Assembly: GCA_903906425.1 (NCBI GenBank) | Contig: CAIVKH010000115.1 | Span: forward strand, 1-64,000 | DNA length: 64,000 bases | Direction of reading: 5' to 3' | Origin: an uncultured bacterium | GTDB lineage: Bacteria > Verrucomicrobiota > Kiritimatiellia > CAIVKH01 | Part shown: positions 8,381 through 17,905 of the stretch, piece by piece | Position numbering within the stretch: position 1 is the first letter of the stretch | Layout of the letters: the number at the start of each line of letters is the position of its first letter | The notes under the pieces: model-generated | The model's database searches: none | Seen by the model: the letters and a program-made list of their open reading frames with translations, nothing else | Told to the model about the DNA's origin: nothing | Translations under genes and position numbers: made by a program

Positions 8381-8417
8381 TGCATATTATGCAAGATTCA
8401 TCTGCATAAAAGATGCA
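8381..8417. promoter_or_regulatory. Probable VapBC operator (two TGCAT...ATGCA palindromes)
   Basis: Two inverted repeats with the same half-site: TGCATATTATGCA at 8381-8393 and TGCAT-N5-ATGCA at 8403-8417. They lie 13 to 49 bases upstream of the vapB start codon, where the promoter must be, and fit binding by two RHH dimers. Assignment to VapBC is inferred from position. Confidence 0.6.
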
Positions 8418-8478
8418 TGAAGGCACGGTTTTGTCCAGACCGTTTTCACTGGCACCCGGCGGAGACGAGAGCGGCGCG

Positions 8479-8508
8479 TTGACAGAGGCGCAATGCGACC
8501 CGTAGGAT
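8479..8508 (+). promoter_or_regulatory. Sigma-70-like promoter for the type II secretion operon
   Basis: TTGACA at 8479-8484 and TAGGAT at 8503-8508 with an 18-base spacer, about 45 bases upstream of the gspE start. The match to the housekeeping consensus is good, but the promoter preferences of this lineage are unknown. Confidence 0.45.
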
Positions 8509-8552
8509 ATTGCGAACGGATTTGGAATTCGATTGTCGAATGAGCATTGTCC

Positions 8553-10280
<1,728 letters not shown>

Positions 10281-10281
10281 T

Positions 10282-10328
10282 TTCCAATGATTGGAAACTG
10301 CGAATGCGGAAATTTCCAATGACTGGAA
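10282..10328. repeat. TTCCAATNATTGGAA doublet, locus 4
   Basis: A perfect copy at 10282-10296 and one with a single arm mismatch at 10314-10328 (ACTGG for ATTGG), 32 bases apart. It sits inside the secretion operon between gspE and gspF, starting two bases after the gspE stop codon. Confidence 0.93.
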
Positions 10329-10384
10329 GTCGCGGAACGAAATCTGAAAAGCGAAACCTGAGACCTGAGACCTGAAACCATCCG

Positions 10385-11743
10385 ATGGCCCGATACAACT
10401 ACAGCGCAAAATCGCCGAAGGGCGAGCGAACGACCGGCTCGATTGACGCGACCGACCGGCGCTCGGCGATGGTCCTGATCGAGCGCAAGGGGCTTGCGCC
10501 GATCAGCGTGACGGAAGTTGCCGGCAACGCGCCGCCGCCGCCGGCCGCCGTGGAGAAGGGCAAGGCTGCGGCGCAAAAACCGGGGGCGGCGGCGAAACCG
10601 CCGGCGCCCGCGCCGAAATCCGCCGCGCAAAAGGCCGGCGCCGCAGCGCCGCTGTTTTCGAAGGCTAATTTTTCGTTTTCGTTCGGCAAGAGCGGCCCGC
10701 CGAAAATGAAGATGCGCGAGATGCTGCTGTTCACGCGCGAGCTTACGGATTTGATCACATCGGGCATGACGCTGGGCAACGCGCTCAACACGCTTTCGCG
10801 GCGCAAAACGCAAAAAGCGCAGGACCTGATCGTGCTGCAATTGCGCGACGACATCATCCGCGGCGACAGCCTTTCGGACTCGCTGGCGCGGCATCCGCAG
10901 TCGTTCCCGAATCTGTATGTCAACATGGTCCGCGCGGGCGAGGCGAGCGGCAAGCTGGCCGAGGCGCTGGAGCGGCTGGCGAAACATTTCGAGCGCGTCC
11001 AGGAGGCGCGCGAAAAAGTCACCGGCGCGCTGACGTATCCGATCATCGTGCTGGCCATGGGCATCATGACGATGATTTTCATGATGGTCGTCGTCATCCC
11101 GAAATTCTCGTCCATCTTCGAACAGCTCGGCCAGACGCTGCCGCTGCCGACGCAAATCCTGATCGGCATGAGCAAGGTACTGCTGCATTACGGATGGTTG
11201 CTGGCGCTGCTGGTGTTCGGCGGGGTCGTCATGTTCCGCCGCTGGATCAAGACGGAAAATGGAAAGAAGAAATGGCACCGGTTCGTGCTGCGCGCGCCGC
11301 TGGCGAAGAACATCATCACCTCAAACGCCTACGCGCAGTTTGCAAACACGCTGGCCGCGCTGCTGGCCAACGGCGTGCAGGTGGTGCAGGCGCTGGGCAT
11401 CGTCGAAAACACGATGGGCAATGTCGTCATCGCCGAGCAGATTCACGAGGCGCGCACGCGCGTGACCGACGGCTCGACCATCTCCGCGCCGCTGGCCGCC
11501 GGAAAAATTTTTCCCGAGCTGCTGACGGACATGCTGGCCGTCGGCGAGCAGACCGGCGATCTCGAAGGCTCGCTCAAGCACATCGCCATCCGCTATGAAA
11601 AGGAACTGGATCGCGCGGTGAAAATGTTCACGACGGCCATCGAGCCGATCATGATGGTGTTCATCGCCGGCATGGTCGGCTTCATCGCGGTGAGCATGTT
11701 GATGGCCGTGCTGAAGATGACGAGCGGATTGAACTCGCAATAA
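10385..11743 (+). CDS. gspF: Type II secretion inner-membrane platform protein GspF
   Basis: Polytopic platform protein of 452 residues that couples GspE to pseudopilus growth. The N-terminal MARYNYSAKSPKGERTTGSI is typical of GspF/PilC. An Ala/Pro/Lys-rich linker (about 47-90) separates it from two T2SSF domains (beginning near LLFTRELTDLITSGM and AQFANTLAALLANGV). Three membrane segments are visible near VLAMGIMTMIFMMVVV, LLALLVFGGVVMF and the C-terminal VFIAGMVGFIAVSMLM. The extended low-complexity linker is longer than usual and recurs in other proteins of this operon. The repeat doublet separates it from gspE. Confidence 0.93.
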   Translation: MARYNYSAKSPKGERTTGSIDATDRRSAMVLIERKGLAPISVTEVAGNAPPPPAAVEKGKAAAQKPGAAAKPPAPAPKSAAQKAGAAAPLFSKANFSFSFGKSGPPKMKMREMLLFTRELTDLITSGMTLGNALNTLSRRKTQKAQDLIVLQLRDDIIRGDSLSDSLARHPQSFPNLYVNMVRAGEASGKLAEALERLAKHFERVQEAREKVTGALTYPIIVLAMGIMTMIFMMVVVIPKFSSIFEQLGQTLPLPTQILIGMSKVLLHYGWLLALLVFGGVVMFRRWIKTENGKKKWHRFVLRAPLAKNIITSNAYAQFANTLAALLANGVQVVQALGIVENTMGNVVIAEQIHEARTRVTDGSTISAPLAAGKIFPELLTDMLAVGEQTGDLEGSLKHIAIRYEKELDRAVKMFTTAIEPIMMVFIAGMVGFIAVSMLMAVLKMTSGLNSQ

Positions 11744-11769
11744 GAAAATTGAGTCGAAAGGAAACGAAC

Positions 11770-12204
11770 ATGAACGGACAGGGACAATTGAACTGGGCGG
11801 CGAAACGAATGCGGCAGGCGAAACGGCGCGGCTTCACGCTGATCGAAATTCTGCTGGTTGTGGCGATCATCGGAATGCTGGTGGCGCTGGTCGGCGTGGC
11901 GGTGCCGAAATATCTGGAGAGCACCCGCAAGGACGCGGCGAAAACACAGATCCGGATGCTCGAAACAGCATGCGACAGCTACAACATGAAGAACGGGAAA
12001 TATCCCGCGACGCTCGACGACGTGAAGGAATTTCTGCGCGGCAACGAACTGCCGATGACCCCGTGGGGCGGCGAATACACGTACGCGGGGTCGTCGTCGA
12101 ATCCCGGTTACACCTATGAAATCAGTTGCACCGCGCCGGATGGCACGGTGATTGCGAACTACAACATGAGCGCGCGGCACAACGCTGCGGCCGGGCACCC
12201 GTAA
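11770..12204 (+). CDS. gspG: Major pseudopilin GspG
   Basis: Prepilin-like protein of 144 residues forming the pseudopilus shaft. The prepilin peptidase site is RRG|FTLIEILLVVAIIG with Glu at +5, followed by the hydrophobic helix. Downstream, KYPATLDDVKE and PMTPWGGEYTY correspond to the conserved GspG loop (PWG.PY). The ATG at 11770 is preferred because AAGGA lies a few bases upstream (AAAGGAAACGAAC); a TTG at 11749 would add seven residues. A GC-rich hairpin follows the gene and may lift its expression over the minor pseudopilins. Confidence 0.92.
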   Translation: MNGQGQLNWAAKRMRQAKRRGFTLIEILLVVAIIGMLVALVGVAVPKYLESTRKDAAKTQIRMLETACDSYNMKNGKYPATLDDVKEFLRGNELPMTPWGGEYTYAGSSSNPGYTYEISCTAPDGTVIANYNMSARHNAAAGHP

Positions 12205-12246
12205 AACCGGCGCCGACGCAGGGAACCGGCGCGCGCGGGAGGGAGA

Positions 12247-12279
12247 GCGTGCGTCCCGCGCCCGCGGGACAACGCACGC
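12247..12279 (+). promoter_or_regulatory. GC-rich intercistronic hairpin between gspG and gspH
   Basis: Two stacked stems: GCGTGCG/CGCACGC and TCCCGCG/CGCGGGA around a CC loop with a CAA bulge on the 3' side. No T-tract follows, so it is less likely a terminator than an RNA-processing or stabilising element. Such a structure could raise the ratio of the abundant GspG to the minor pseudopilins; this role is inferred. Confidence 0.5.
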
Positions 12280-12299
12280 CATTGAATGTAAATTCCATC

Positions 12300-12914
12300 A
12301 TGAAACGGCGCGGCTTTACTCTGATCGAGATGCTGGTGGTGATTGCGATCATCGGCATCTGCGTGGCCGTGACCATCCCGTATTTCGTCGAGGCGCAGCG
12401 CGGGGCCGCACTGCGCAATTCCGCGCAGACGGTCATCATGACCGCGAAATATGCGCGGGCCATTTCGATCCTGAAGCAGCAGGACATGGCGCTGCTGATG
12501 GACAGCGGCGCGGGCCAGCTCGAACTGGTCTCGCTATCGCAGCCGCCGGGCGCAAGCGACCAGGACAAATTCATTGATGAGCGCAATGCCCGCGCGATGC
12601 GCCTGAATGGTTCCGCGGATGTTTCGAGCGGATCGGCGGACGGTGTGTCTGATACCAATGCGCCCGTGAAGCCGATTGCGATCAAATCGGAAATGATCCG
12701 CGATCTCGAAGAGGGCGTGGCGATCAAGGATCTCGTGGTGACCGGGGACAATGGCCGGAGCCGGGAAGTCTCCTGGATTTTCTTTAACCGTTCAGGGTCG
12801 TCGTCGGGCTTCAAGATCAGGATAGAAGATTCGCGCGGCAGCGCGGCAGAGGTCGAGATGGACGGTGTTTCGGGACTGGTCAAGTCGAAGATGCTGGAGA
12901 AGGGCAAAGGATGA
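12300..12914 (+). CDS. gspH: Minor pseudopilin GspH-like
   Basis: Prepilin-like protein of 204 residues. The N-terminus MKRRG|FTLIEMLVVIAIIG carries the prepilin peptidase site with Glu+5 and the transmembrane/assembly helix. The globular part has no distinctive motif, so the identification rests on position between gspG and gspI and on length. ATG at 12300 puts the cleavage site five residues from the start as expected. Its end overlaps gspI by four bases (ATGA). Confidence 0.82.
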   Translation: MKRRGFTLIEMLVVIAIIGICVAVTIPYFVEAQRGAALRNSAQTVIMTAKYARAISILKQQDMALLMDSGAGQLELVSLSQPPGASDQDKFIDERNARAMRLNGSADVSSGSADGVSDTNAPVKPIAIKSEMIRDLEEGVAIKDLVVTGDNGRSREVSWIFFNRSGSSSGFKIRIEDSRGSAAEVEMDGVSGLVKSKMLEKGKG

Positions 12915-13348
12915 AGCCAAAAGCCAGAAGTCAGAGGTCAGGGGTCGGAAGGACCTCCGCGGGCTTCACGCTCATGGAGGTGATGCTCGCCTCGATGATC
13001 CTGGCCATGGGTCTTGGCATGATCATGGCGGCGGTGTCGCAATGCCTGGCGGTGGCCCGCAACGCGCGGATTTTCGATACAACGCGCGATCTGCTTTCGC
13101 GCGTGGAGGCGGACAATCCGATCGAGGTGGTCGAAGATTACGAGGACATTGCCGGCGAGGGAAAATTTGATGATCCGAAGCTGGAAAGATATTCGTGGAA
13201 ACGGACGATCGATCCGGTGGGCGAGAAAAAGTTCGGCCTGTTCGTGATCACGACGACGGTGACGTGGTCGGAGAATGGCAAGGAAAGCCACGAGCAACTG
13301 GTGACGTATCGCTACAGCGCGAAGGAAGCGTCGAAGGCCATCAAGTGA
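12911..13348 (+). CDS. gspI: Minor pseudopilin GspI-like
   Basis: Prepilin-like protein of 145 residues with the site SAG|FTLMEVMLASMILAMGLG (Glu+5) after a 17-residue basic leader. GspI, GspJ and GspK form the tip of the pseudopilus in known systems. The short length and the position before gspJ support GspI. The start overlaps the gspH stop, and its stop overlaps the gspJ start, indicating translational coupling. Confidence 0.82.
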   Translation: MKPKARSQRSGVGRTSAGFTLMEVMLASMILAMGLGMIMAAVSQCLAVARNARIFDTTRDLLSRVEADNPIEVVEDYEDIAGEGKFDDPKLERYSWKRTIDPVGEKKFGLFVITTTVTWSENGKESHEQLVTYRYSAKEASKAIK

Positions 13349-14298
13349 AGCCCCGCGTCCCAAGTCCAAGGTCCCGGGTCTCGCGCCGCGGTTTCACGCT
13401 GATTGAAATCCTCGTCTCCGTGGCGATCCTGACGATGTGCATGGCGCTGGTGGCGATGATTTATACCAACACGATCACGGCCTGGCGGCTGGCGCAGGAA
13501 TCGATGGACGAGCTGCACCAGGGCGATTTCGTGATCGAGCAGCTCGTCGCGGCGCTGCGCTCCGAGGCGTTCTTCCCGAACAATCCGAAAGTGTATGGCT
13601 TCTGGCTCGAAGACCGCGGCACGCAGTCGTCGGCGCACGACGAGGTGAGTTTCGTAACTTCGTCCAGCGCGTTCATCCCGTCGGATTCGCCGCTGCAAAA
13701 TTCCCTGCACCGGCTTTTCGTGACGGTCGGGCCGGACCGAACCGGGCACGAGGGCCTCTCGATCCGGGCGCTGCCGCACATCATGAAGGAGATGGACAAG
13801 GAGAAGGTCGAGCCGTGGATCGTCTCGGCGCGCGTGACGGCGTTCGACTGCCAGGTGTACGACGCGGACCTGAAAAGCTGGGGCGATTCGTGGGACGACA
13901 CCAACAAGATCCCGAACCTGATCAAGATCACGCTGACCATCGCGCCGGTTCACGAGGATGATCCGCCCATGGTGATTTCGCGCGTGGTTGAAATTCCGAT
14001 TGCGCCGGCGGTGACGCAGGCGGTGGCTTCGGCGACATCGCCGGCGCAGGTGGGCACGAACGCGGCGGCTGGCGCCGGCGGGGTCGTCGGGATTGGCAGC
14101 GGACAGCATCTGCCGAACGGAATGCCCGTTTCGATGCCCGGTTCGATGGGCCGCACAGGCAGCGCCGGCACCGGCACGGGCTCGCGGCCGACGATGCCGG
14201 CGATCGCTCCGACGCCCGGCGGTTCGTCATCCTTCGGGCCCGGGGGTACGTCGGGCCGCAAGCCATCGCCCCTGCCGCCGACGGGGGGCAGGCGGTGA
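13345..14298 (+). CDS. gspJ: Minor pseudopilin GspJ-like with long Gly/Pro-rich tail
   Basis: Prepilin-like protein of 317 residues. The GTG at 13345, overlapping the gspI stop (GTGA), gives VKPRVPSPRSRVSRRG|FTLIEILVSVAIL, a normal leader and cleavage site; upstream in-frame starts lie inside gspI. The core to about residue 210 is like GspJ. The last about 100 residues are rich in Gly, Ala, Pro and Ser (for example AAGAGGVVGIGSG and GSSSFGPGGTSG), an unusual low-complexity extension for a pseudopilus-tip subunit. Confidence 0.8.
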   Translation: MKPRVPSPRSRVSRRGFTLIEILVSVAILTMCMALVAMIYTNTITAWRLAQESMDELHQGDFVIEQLVAALRSEAFFPNNPKVYGFWLEDRGTQSSAHDEVSFVTSSSAFIPSDSPLQNSLHRLFVTVGPDRTGHEGLSIRALPHIMKEMDKEKVEPWIVSARVTAFDCQVYDADLKSWGDSWDDTNKIPNLIKITLTIAPVHEDDPPMVISRVVEIPIAPAVTQAVASATSPAQVGTNAAAGAGGVVGIGSGQHLPNGMPVSMPGSMGRTGSAGTGTGSRPTMPAIAPTPGGSSSFGPGGTSGRKPSPLPPTGGRR

Positions 14299-14349
14299 TG
14301 ACCAGCGCTCAGAAGCCGCAGCTCAGAGATCAGATTTCTGACCGGAAAT

Positions 14350-14428
14350 TTCCAATGATTGGAAATTTCTGCGGTGATTTTTTCCAATCATTGGAAGTCT
14401 GCGCGGCGGATTTTTCCAATCATTGGAA
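14350..14428. repeat. TTCCAATNATTGGAA triplet, locus 5
   Basis: Three perfect copies at 14350-14364, 14382-14396 and 14414-14428, each start exactly 32 bases after the last. They occupy the gspJ-gspK gap within the secretion operon. Confidence 0.95.
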
Positions 14429-14501
14429 GTTGCGGGCGACGGCGGGCGGGCGGGGCGGGAAGAATCATTTCAGGGTCCGGAGTTCAAATCGCAACGGGCG
14501 A

Positions 14502-15533
14502 ATGGCCGGCCGCAGGTCGGGCACGTCCGGTTCGGCGCTGATCGTGGTGCTGTGGGTGCTTTTGATGCTTTCGATGCTGGTGGCGTCGTTCGCGTATGAC
14601 ATGAAGATCGAGGGGACGATCACGTCGTATGCGCGAAACCGGCTGAAGGCGCAGGAGATCGCGCAGGCGGGCATCTCGTGGACGGAGGCGATGCTGGCGC
14701 GGGAGACGCCGAATCATTTCAACACGGATGGCGGGCTGGCGCTGGAGGATGGCGAGGATCCGGACATGGCGCTGGCGGCGTACAACATTTCGCGCGGTAT
14801 CGGCGTGTCGAACATCAAGAAGGATCTGGGCGACGGGTCGTTCACGATTTCGGTGATGCCGGAGGAGAGCCGGCGGAATGTGAATACGCTGACCGACCAG
14901 GATTGGGAGGAGATCCTCGACCAGGCGGGGGTGCCTAAGGACAAGTGGGACGAGATCATTGATTGCTTCAAGGACTGGATTGACCCGGATGACAATCACC
15001 ATCTCAACGGGGCGGAAAAAGATGATGAATATTACACGAGCCGCGGCTATGAACCGAAGAACGGGCCGATTGACACGGTGGACGAGCTTCTGCTGATCAA
15101 GGGCTTCACGCCGGCTTTGCTTTATGGCGGGGAGTCGCCGTACAACCAGAAGGATCCGCCGCTGCGCGGGATTGCGGGCTTGCTCACGACGTGGGGCGAC
15201 GGCAGAGTGAACGTGAATTCAGCCAGCCGTGATGTGTTGATGACGCTGCCGAACATCGAGGATTATGTGGTCGAAAAAATCCTCCAGTTCCGGTCGGGCG
15301 TGGACGGGCAGATGGGCACGGTGGATGACGGCTTCGCGAACGTTCAGGACGTGATCTCGAAGACCGGCATGGACCCGCGGCTGGCCGACAGGATTACGAC
15401 GACGGAGCGGAAGTTTCTTCGCATCGTGTCGATCGGTGAAGTAAAGAATGTGAAGGCTGGCATCTGGGTCATCGCCCAGCAGACCGGCAAGAAGATGCTG
15501 CCCGTCTTCTGGCGGGAAGAATTGATGCAGTGA
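14502..15533 (+). CDS. gspK: Minor pseudopilin GspK
   Basis: Protein of 343 residues, the largest pseudopilin, expected at the pseudopilus tip. The N-terminal hydrophobic stretch GSALIVVLWVLLMLSMLVASF lacks the usual Glu+5, which is characteristic of GspK. Internal text such as ALEDGEDPDMALAAYN, WEEILDQAGVPKDKWDEII and ALLYGGESPYN matches the alpha-helical insert and helix-hairpin-like C-terminal part of GspK (INVNSAS-type motif, VNVNSASRDVLMTLP). The ATG at 14502 is preferred; a reading starting at 14295 would have to translate the three intergenic repeats. Confidence 0.85.
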   Translation: MAGRRSGTSGSALIVVLWVLLMLSMLVASFAYDMKIEGTITSYARNRLKAQEIAQAGISWTEAMLARETPNHFNTDGGLALEDGEDPDMALAAYNISRGIGVSNIKKDLGDGSFTISVMPEESRRNVNTLTDQDWEEILDQAGVPKDKWDEIIDCFKDWIDPDDNHHLNGAEKDDEYYTSRGYEPKNGPIDTVDELLLIKGFTPALLYGGESPYNQKDPPLRGIAGLLTTWGDGRVNVNSASRDVLMTLPNIEDYVVEKILQFRSGVDGQMGTVDDGFANVQDVISKTGMDPRLADRITTTERKFLRIVSIGEVKNVKAGIWVIAQQTGKKMLPVFWREELMQ

Positions 15534-15623
15534 AAGAACGAATGCGGAATGCGGAGTGTGGAGTGCGCAGGGATCGCCGGCAGGGTGCCACCACAAGCTG
15601 CTTTGCCCATTCCAAAATTTAGA

Positions 15624-17027
15624 ATGGCTGAAAAACTGACAACGGCTTTGCTCCTGCGTCGCACGCGTGCGGCGTGGACGTCGCTGCGTGACAAGAAGGG
15701 CGGCGTCGAGGTCGCCGAGCAGGTGGACGCTCCGCTGGACCTGCCGCCGGAAGCCGACATCGGCAGTCCTCAAATGACCGCGCAGGTCAAGGCGCGATGC
15801 TCCGGCGTCAAGGGCATCGTCACGCTTGTGGTGCCGACCAATACCACGCTGATCCGCGTCGTCGAGCTGCCGTCCACCGATCCGGAAGAAATCCACAGCA
15901 TGGCCGAGTTGCAGGTGGACAAGTTCTCGCCGTTTCCCGTGGACCAGATGTGCATCGGTCACGAGATTCTCTCGCAGAGCGAGGACAAGTCGCGCGTGCT
16001 CGTCGCTGCCGCGCCGCGCGGGACCGTGGACGCGATGGGCAGCGCATTTTCGCAGGCCGGGGTTCTGCCGCAGCGCGTTGATGTTGAAATCATGGGCTGG
16101 TGGTGGCTGCTGAAGGCCAAGGGCCGTATTGCCGACAGCGGCCGGCAGGTGCTACTCATTATAGACGATGGCAGCATCGAGATGGTGATCGTGCAGGACG
16201 GTTCGCCGCTGCTGATCCGTTCGCTCGGCTCGCTGCGCCTGGACCCGGAGGAGGCCGCGCGCGAAATCGCCGATGAAATCCAGTACACGCTGACAACGCT
16301 CGAGACCGAATGGGGCGCCGGTCACGTGGACAATATTCACGTCTGGCACGGCGACGGCATCAGTGATGAGTTTCTCCGCGCCCTGAATCTCGCATGCGGG
16401 CTTCATGTGGCTTCTGAACAACTCAAGTCGCTCGCGCCGCTGAGCGAGGGCCTCGCGCGACGCGTTCACGAACTCCACGGCGCATCGCTCGACCTGGCAC
16501 CGCCGGAATGGAAGGCCACGGCCATCAGCCGCGAAGAGCGCAAAAGGGTCGTGATCATCGCCGCGACGCTGCTCGCCCTGTGGATGGCGGCCATCGGCGG
16601 ACTGTTCGCCTTTTCACACAACGAGCAGAACGCGACCTATCAGTTCAAGCTCTCGCTGCAGCGTCTCGACAAGAAGGCCGCCGAGGTCCGCAACGTGCAG
16701 AAACAGGTGCAGTCGCTTCAGTCCTATGCCGATCGCACCTACTCGGCGCTGGAATGTATCCGCGAAATCTGTGCGCTGATGCCGCCCGGGCCCGAGTTGA
16801 GCAGCTTCAATTACGAAAAATATGGACAGGTCAGCCTGCGCGGCCTGGCCGACAACGACGGACCGATTTTGGATTTCTTCAAGCAGCTGCAAACATCGAA
16901 ATTTTTTCCGAAGGTTGAGCCGGGCCAAATCACCACCGCGCCGCCGCGCAACGGGAGGCCGCAGTCGCAGTTCAAGGCTGTCATTACTCTGCCGGCAGAA
17001 AAGAAGCCGGAGGAAAAGAAGAAATGA
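15624..17027 (+). CDS. gspL: GspL/PilM-PilN-like assembly protein
   Basis: Protein of 467 residues joining an actin-like cytoplasmic domain to a membrane and periplasmic part. The N-terminal two thirds resemble the PilM/GspL fold (for example TLVVPTNTTLIRVVELP and VLLIIDDGSIEMVIVQDG). One membrane segment (about 325-345, VVIIAATLLALWMAAIGG) is followed by a coiled-coil and a ferredoxin-like PilN/GspL C-terminal domain. Together with GspM it links GspE to the platform. ATG at 15624 is chosen because earlier in-frame codons give no recognisable sequence. It overlaps gspM by four bases. Confidence 0.82.
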   Translation: MAEKLTTALLLRRTRAAWTSLRDKKGGVEVAEQVDAPLDLPPEADIGSPQMTAQVKARCSGVKGIVTLVVPTNTTLIRVVELPSTDPEEIHSMAELQVDKFSPFPVDQMCIGHEILSQSEDKSRVLVAAAPRGTVDAMGSAFSQAGVLPQRVDVEIMGWWWLLKAKGRIADSGRQVLLIIDDGSIEMVIVQDGSPLLIRSLGSLRLDPEEAAREIADEIQYTLTTLETEWGAGHVDNIHVWHGDGISDEFLRALNLACGLHVASEQLKSLAPLSEGLARRVHELHGASLDLAPPEWKATAISREERKRVVIIAATLLALWMAAIGGLFAFSHNEQNATYQFKLSLQRLDKKAAEVRNVQKQVQSLQSYADRTYSALECIREICALMPPGPELSSFNYEKYGQVSLRGLADNDGPILDFFKQLQTSKFFPKVEPGQITTAPPRNGRPQSQFKAVITLPAEKKPEEKKK

Positions 17028-17905
17028 GTCTCTCCCGGCGTGAACTTCTTCTTGCGAGCGCAACCAGCGCGGTCGTTGTCGGACTCGTTTCGTGGGTTGT
17101 TGCCGCTCCAATGCTGAAGGACGTTCAGAAGGCCCATGCCGAACGGGCCAAGCTGCAAAATGAAAAGATTGTCCTGGAGCGGTTGATCGCCCAGCGCGGT
17201 CCACTCGAGGAACAACTCGAATCGCTGCGGGCGCAGTTGCCACGGTTCAAGCCGGGTGAACAGGTTTCCGCACAGATCATCCTGGCGGTGAAGAAAATCG
17301 CCGACGATCAATCGCTGTCGCTTTCGCTCCTCGAACCGGATGCTGAAAAGCCCACCGGTGACATTTCGGAAATTGCCATCAAATGCGCATGGGAAGGAAC
17401 GCTTGAAAGCATCACGCATTTCCTGCACGCCGTCCAGGGCCAGGGCGTAATGCTCGACATCCGCCAGATCAACATCCAACCGGCGCAGAACACGACGCAG
17501 GCGGGCCGGCTCCGCGGGAATTTCAAGATGTTCTATGCATTCATGCGCGAGAAGCCGGGCACGACGAAAGCCGCGTCCGCAGCGGCGACGAATGCGCCGG
17601 TGTCGGCGGCGAATGAGCCCGCGCCCGTTCTCCAGATCACGTCAAATGCCGCGCCTGCCGAGACGCAGGTGGCTATGCCCGTTCCATCAAATCAGCCGCA
17701 GCCCGCGCCGTCGAATGTGCCTGTCGCGGCTGACACGAATATGCCGGTTGCCGCGCCGCCACCCGCACCGCAGACGAATGCGCCGTTTGCCCGGCCCACT
17801 ATCAGGCCGTCCGGAGCAAGACCAATGTTGTCAGCGCCGGCAACGCGGCGGCTGCCGACATTGCCGCCGATACCCCAAGCGTCAGGCCAGCAGGAAGGGA
17901 AATGA
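17024..17905 (+). CDS. gspM: GspM/PilO-like assembly protein with low-complexity tail
   Basis: Bitopic inner-membrane protein of 293 residues. A single N-terminal membrane segment (about 11-30, ASATSAVVVGLVSWVVAA) is followed by a coiled-coil (about 36-75) and a small PilO/GspM-like domain to about residue 175. The remaining about 115 residues are rich in Ala, Pro, Asn and Thr, with no predicted fold. Start and stop both overlap neighbouring genes (ATGA), so gspL, gspM and gspD are translationally coupled. The low-complexity tail may be a periplasmic spacer; that is inference. Confidence 0.8.
   Translation: MSLSRRELLLASATSAVVVGLVSWVVAAPMLKDVQKAHAERAKLQNEKIVLERLIAQRGPLEEQLESLRAQLPRFKPGEQVSAQIILAVKKIADDQSLSLSLLEPDAEKPTGDISEIAIKCAWEGTLESITHFLHAVQGQGVMLDIRQINIQPAQNTTQAGRLRGNFKMFYAFMREKPGTTKAASAAATNAPVSAANEPAPVLQITSNAAPAETQVAMPVPSNQPQPAPSNVPVAADTNMPVAAPPPAPQTNAPFARPTIRPSGARPMLSAPATRRLPTLPPIPQASGQQEGK

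Noticed and set aside
14350-14428. Regularly spaced repeats that could look like a CRISPR array (also at 37745-37855)
   Set aside because: The repeated unit is a 15-base palindrome, the 17-base spacers resemble each other, arrays have only 2-4 units, and no cas gene is present.
14295-14501. A GspK start at 14295 translating the three repeats
   Set aside because: It would put about 69 unrelated residues before the short basic leader and hydrophobic helix; the ATG at 14502 gives a normal GspK N-terminus.
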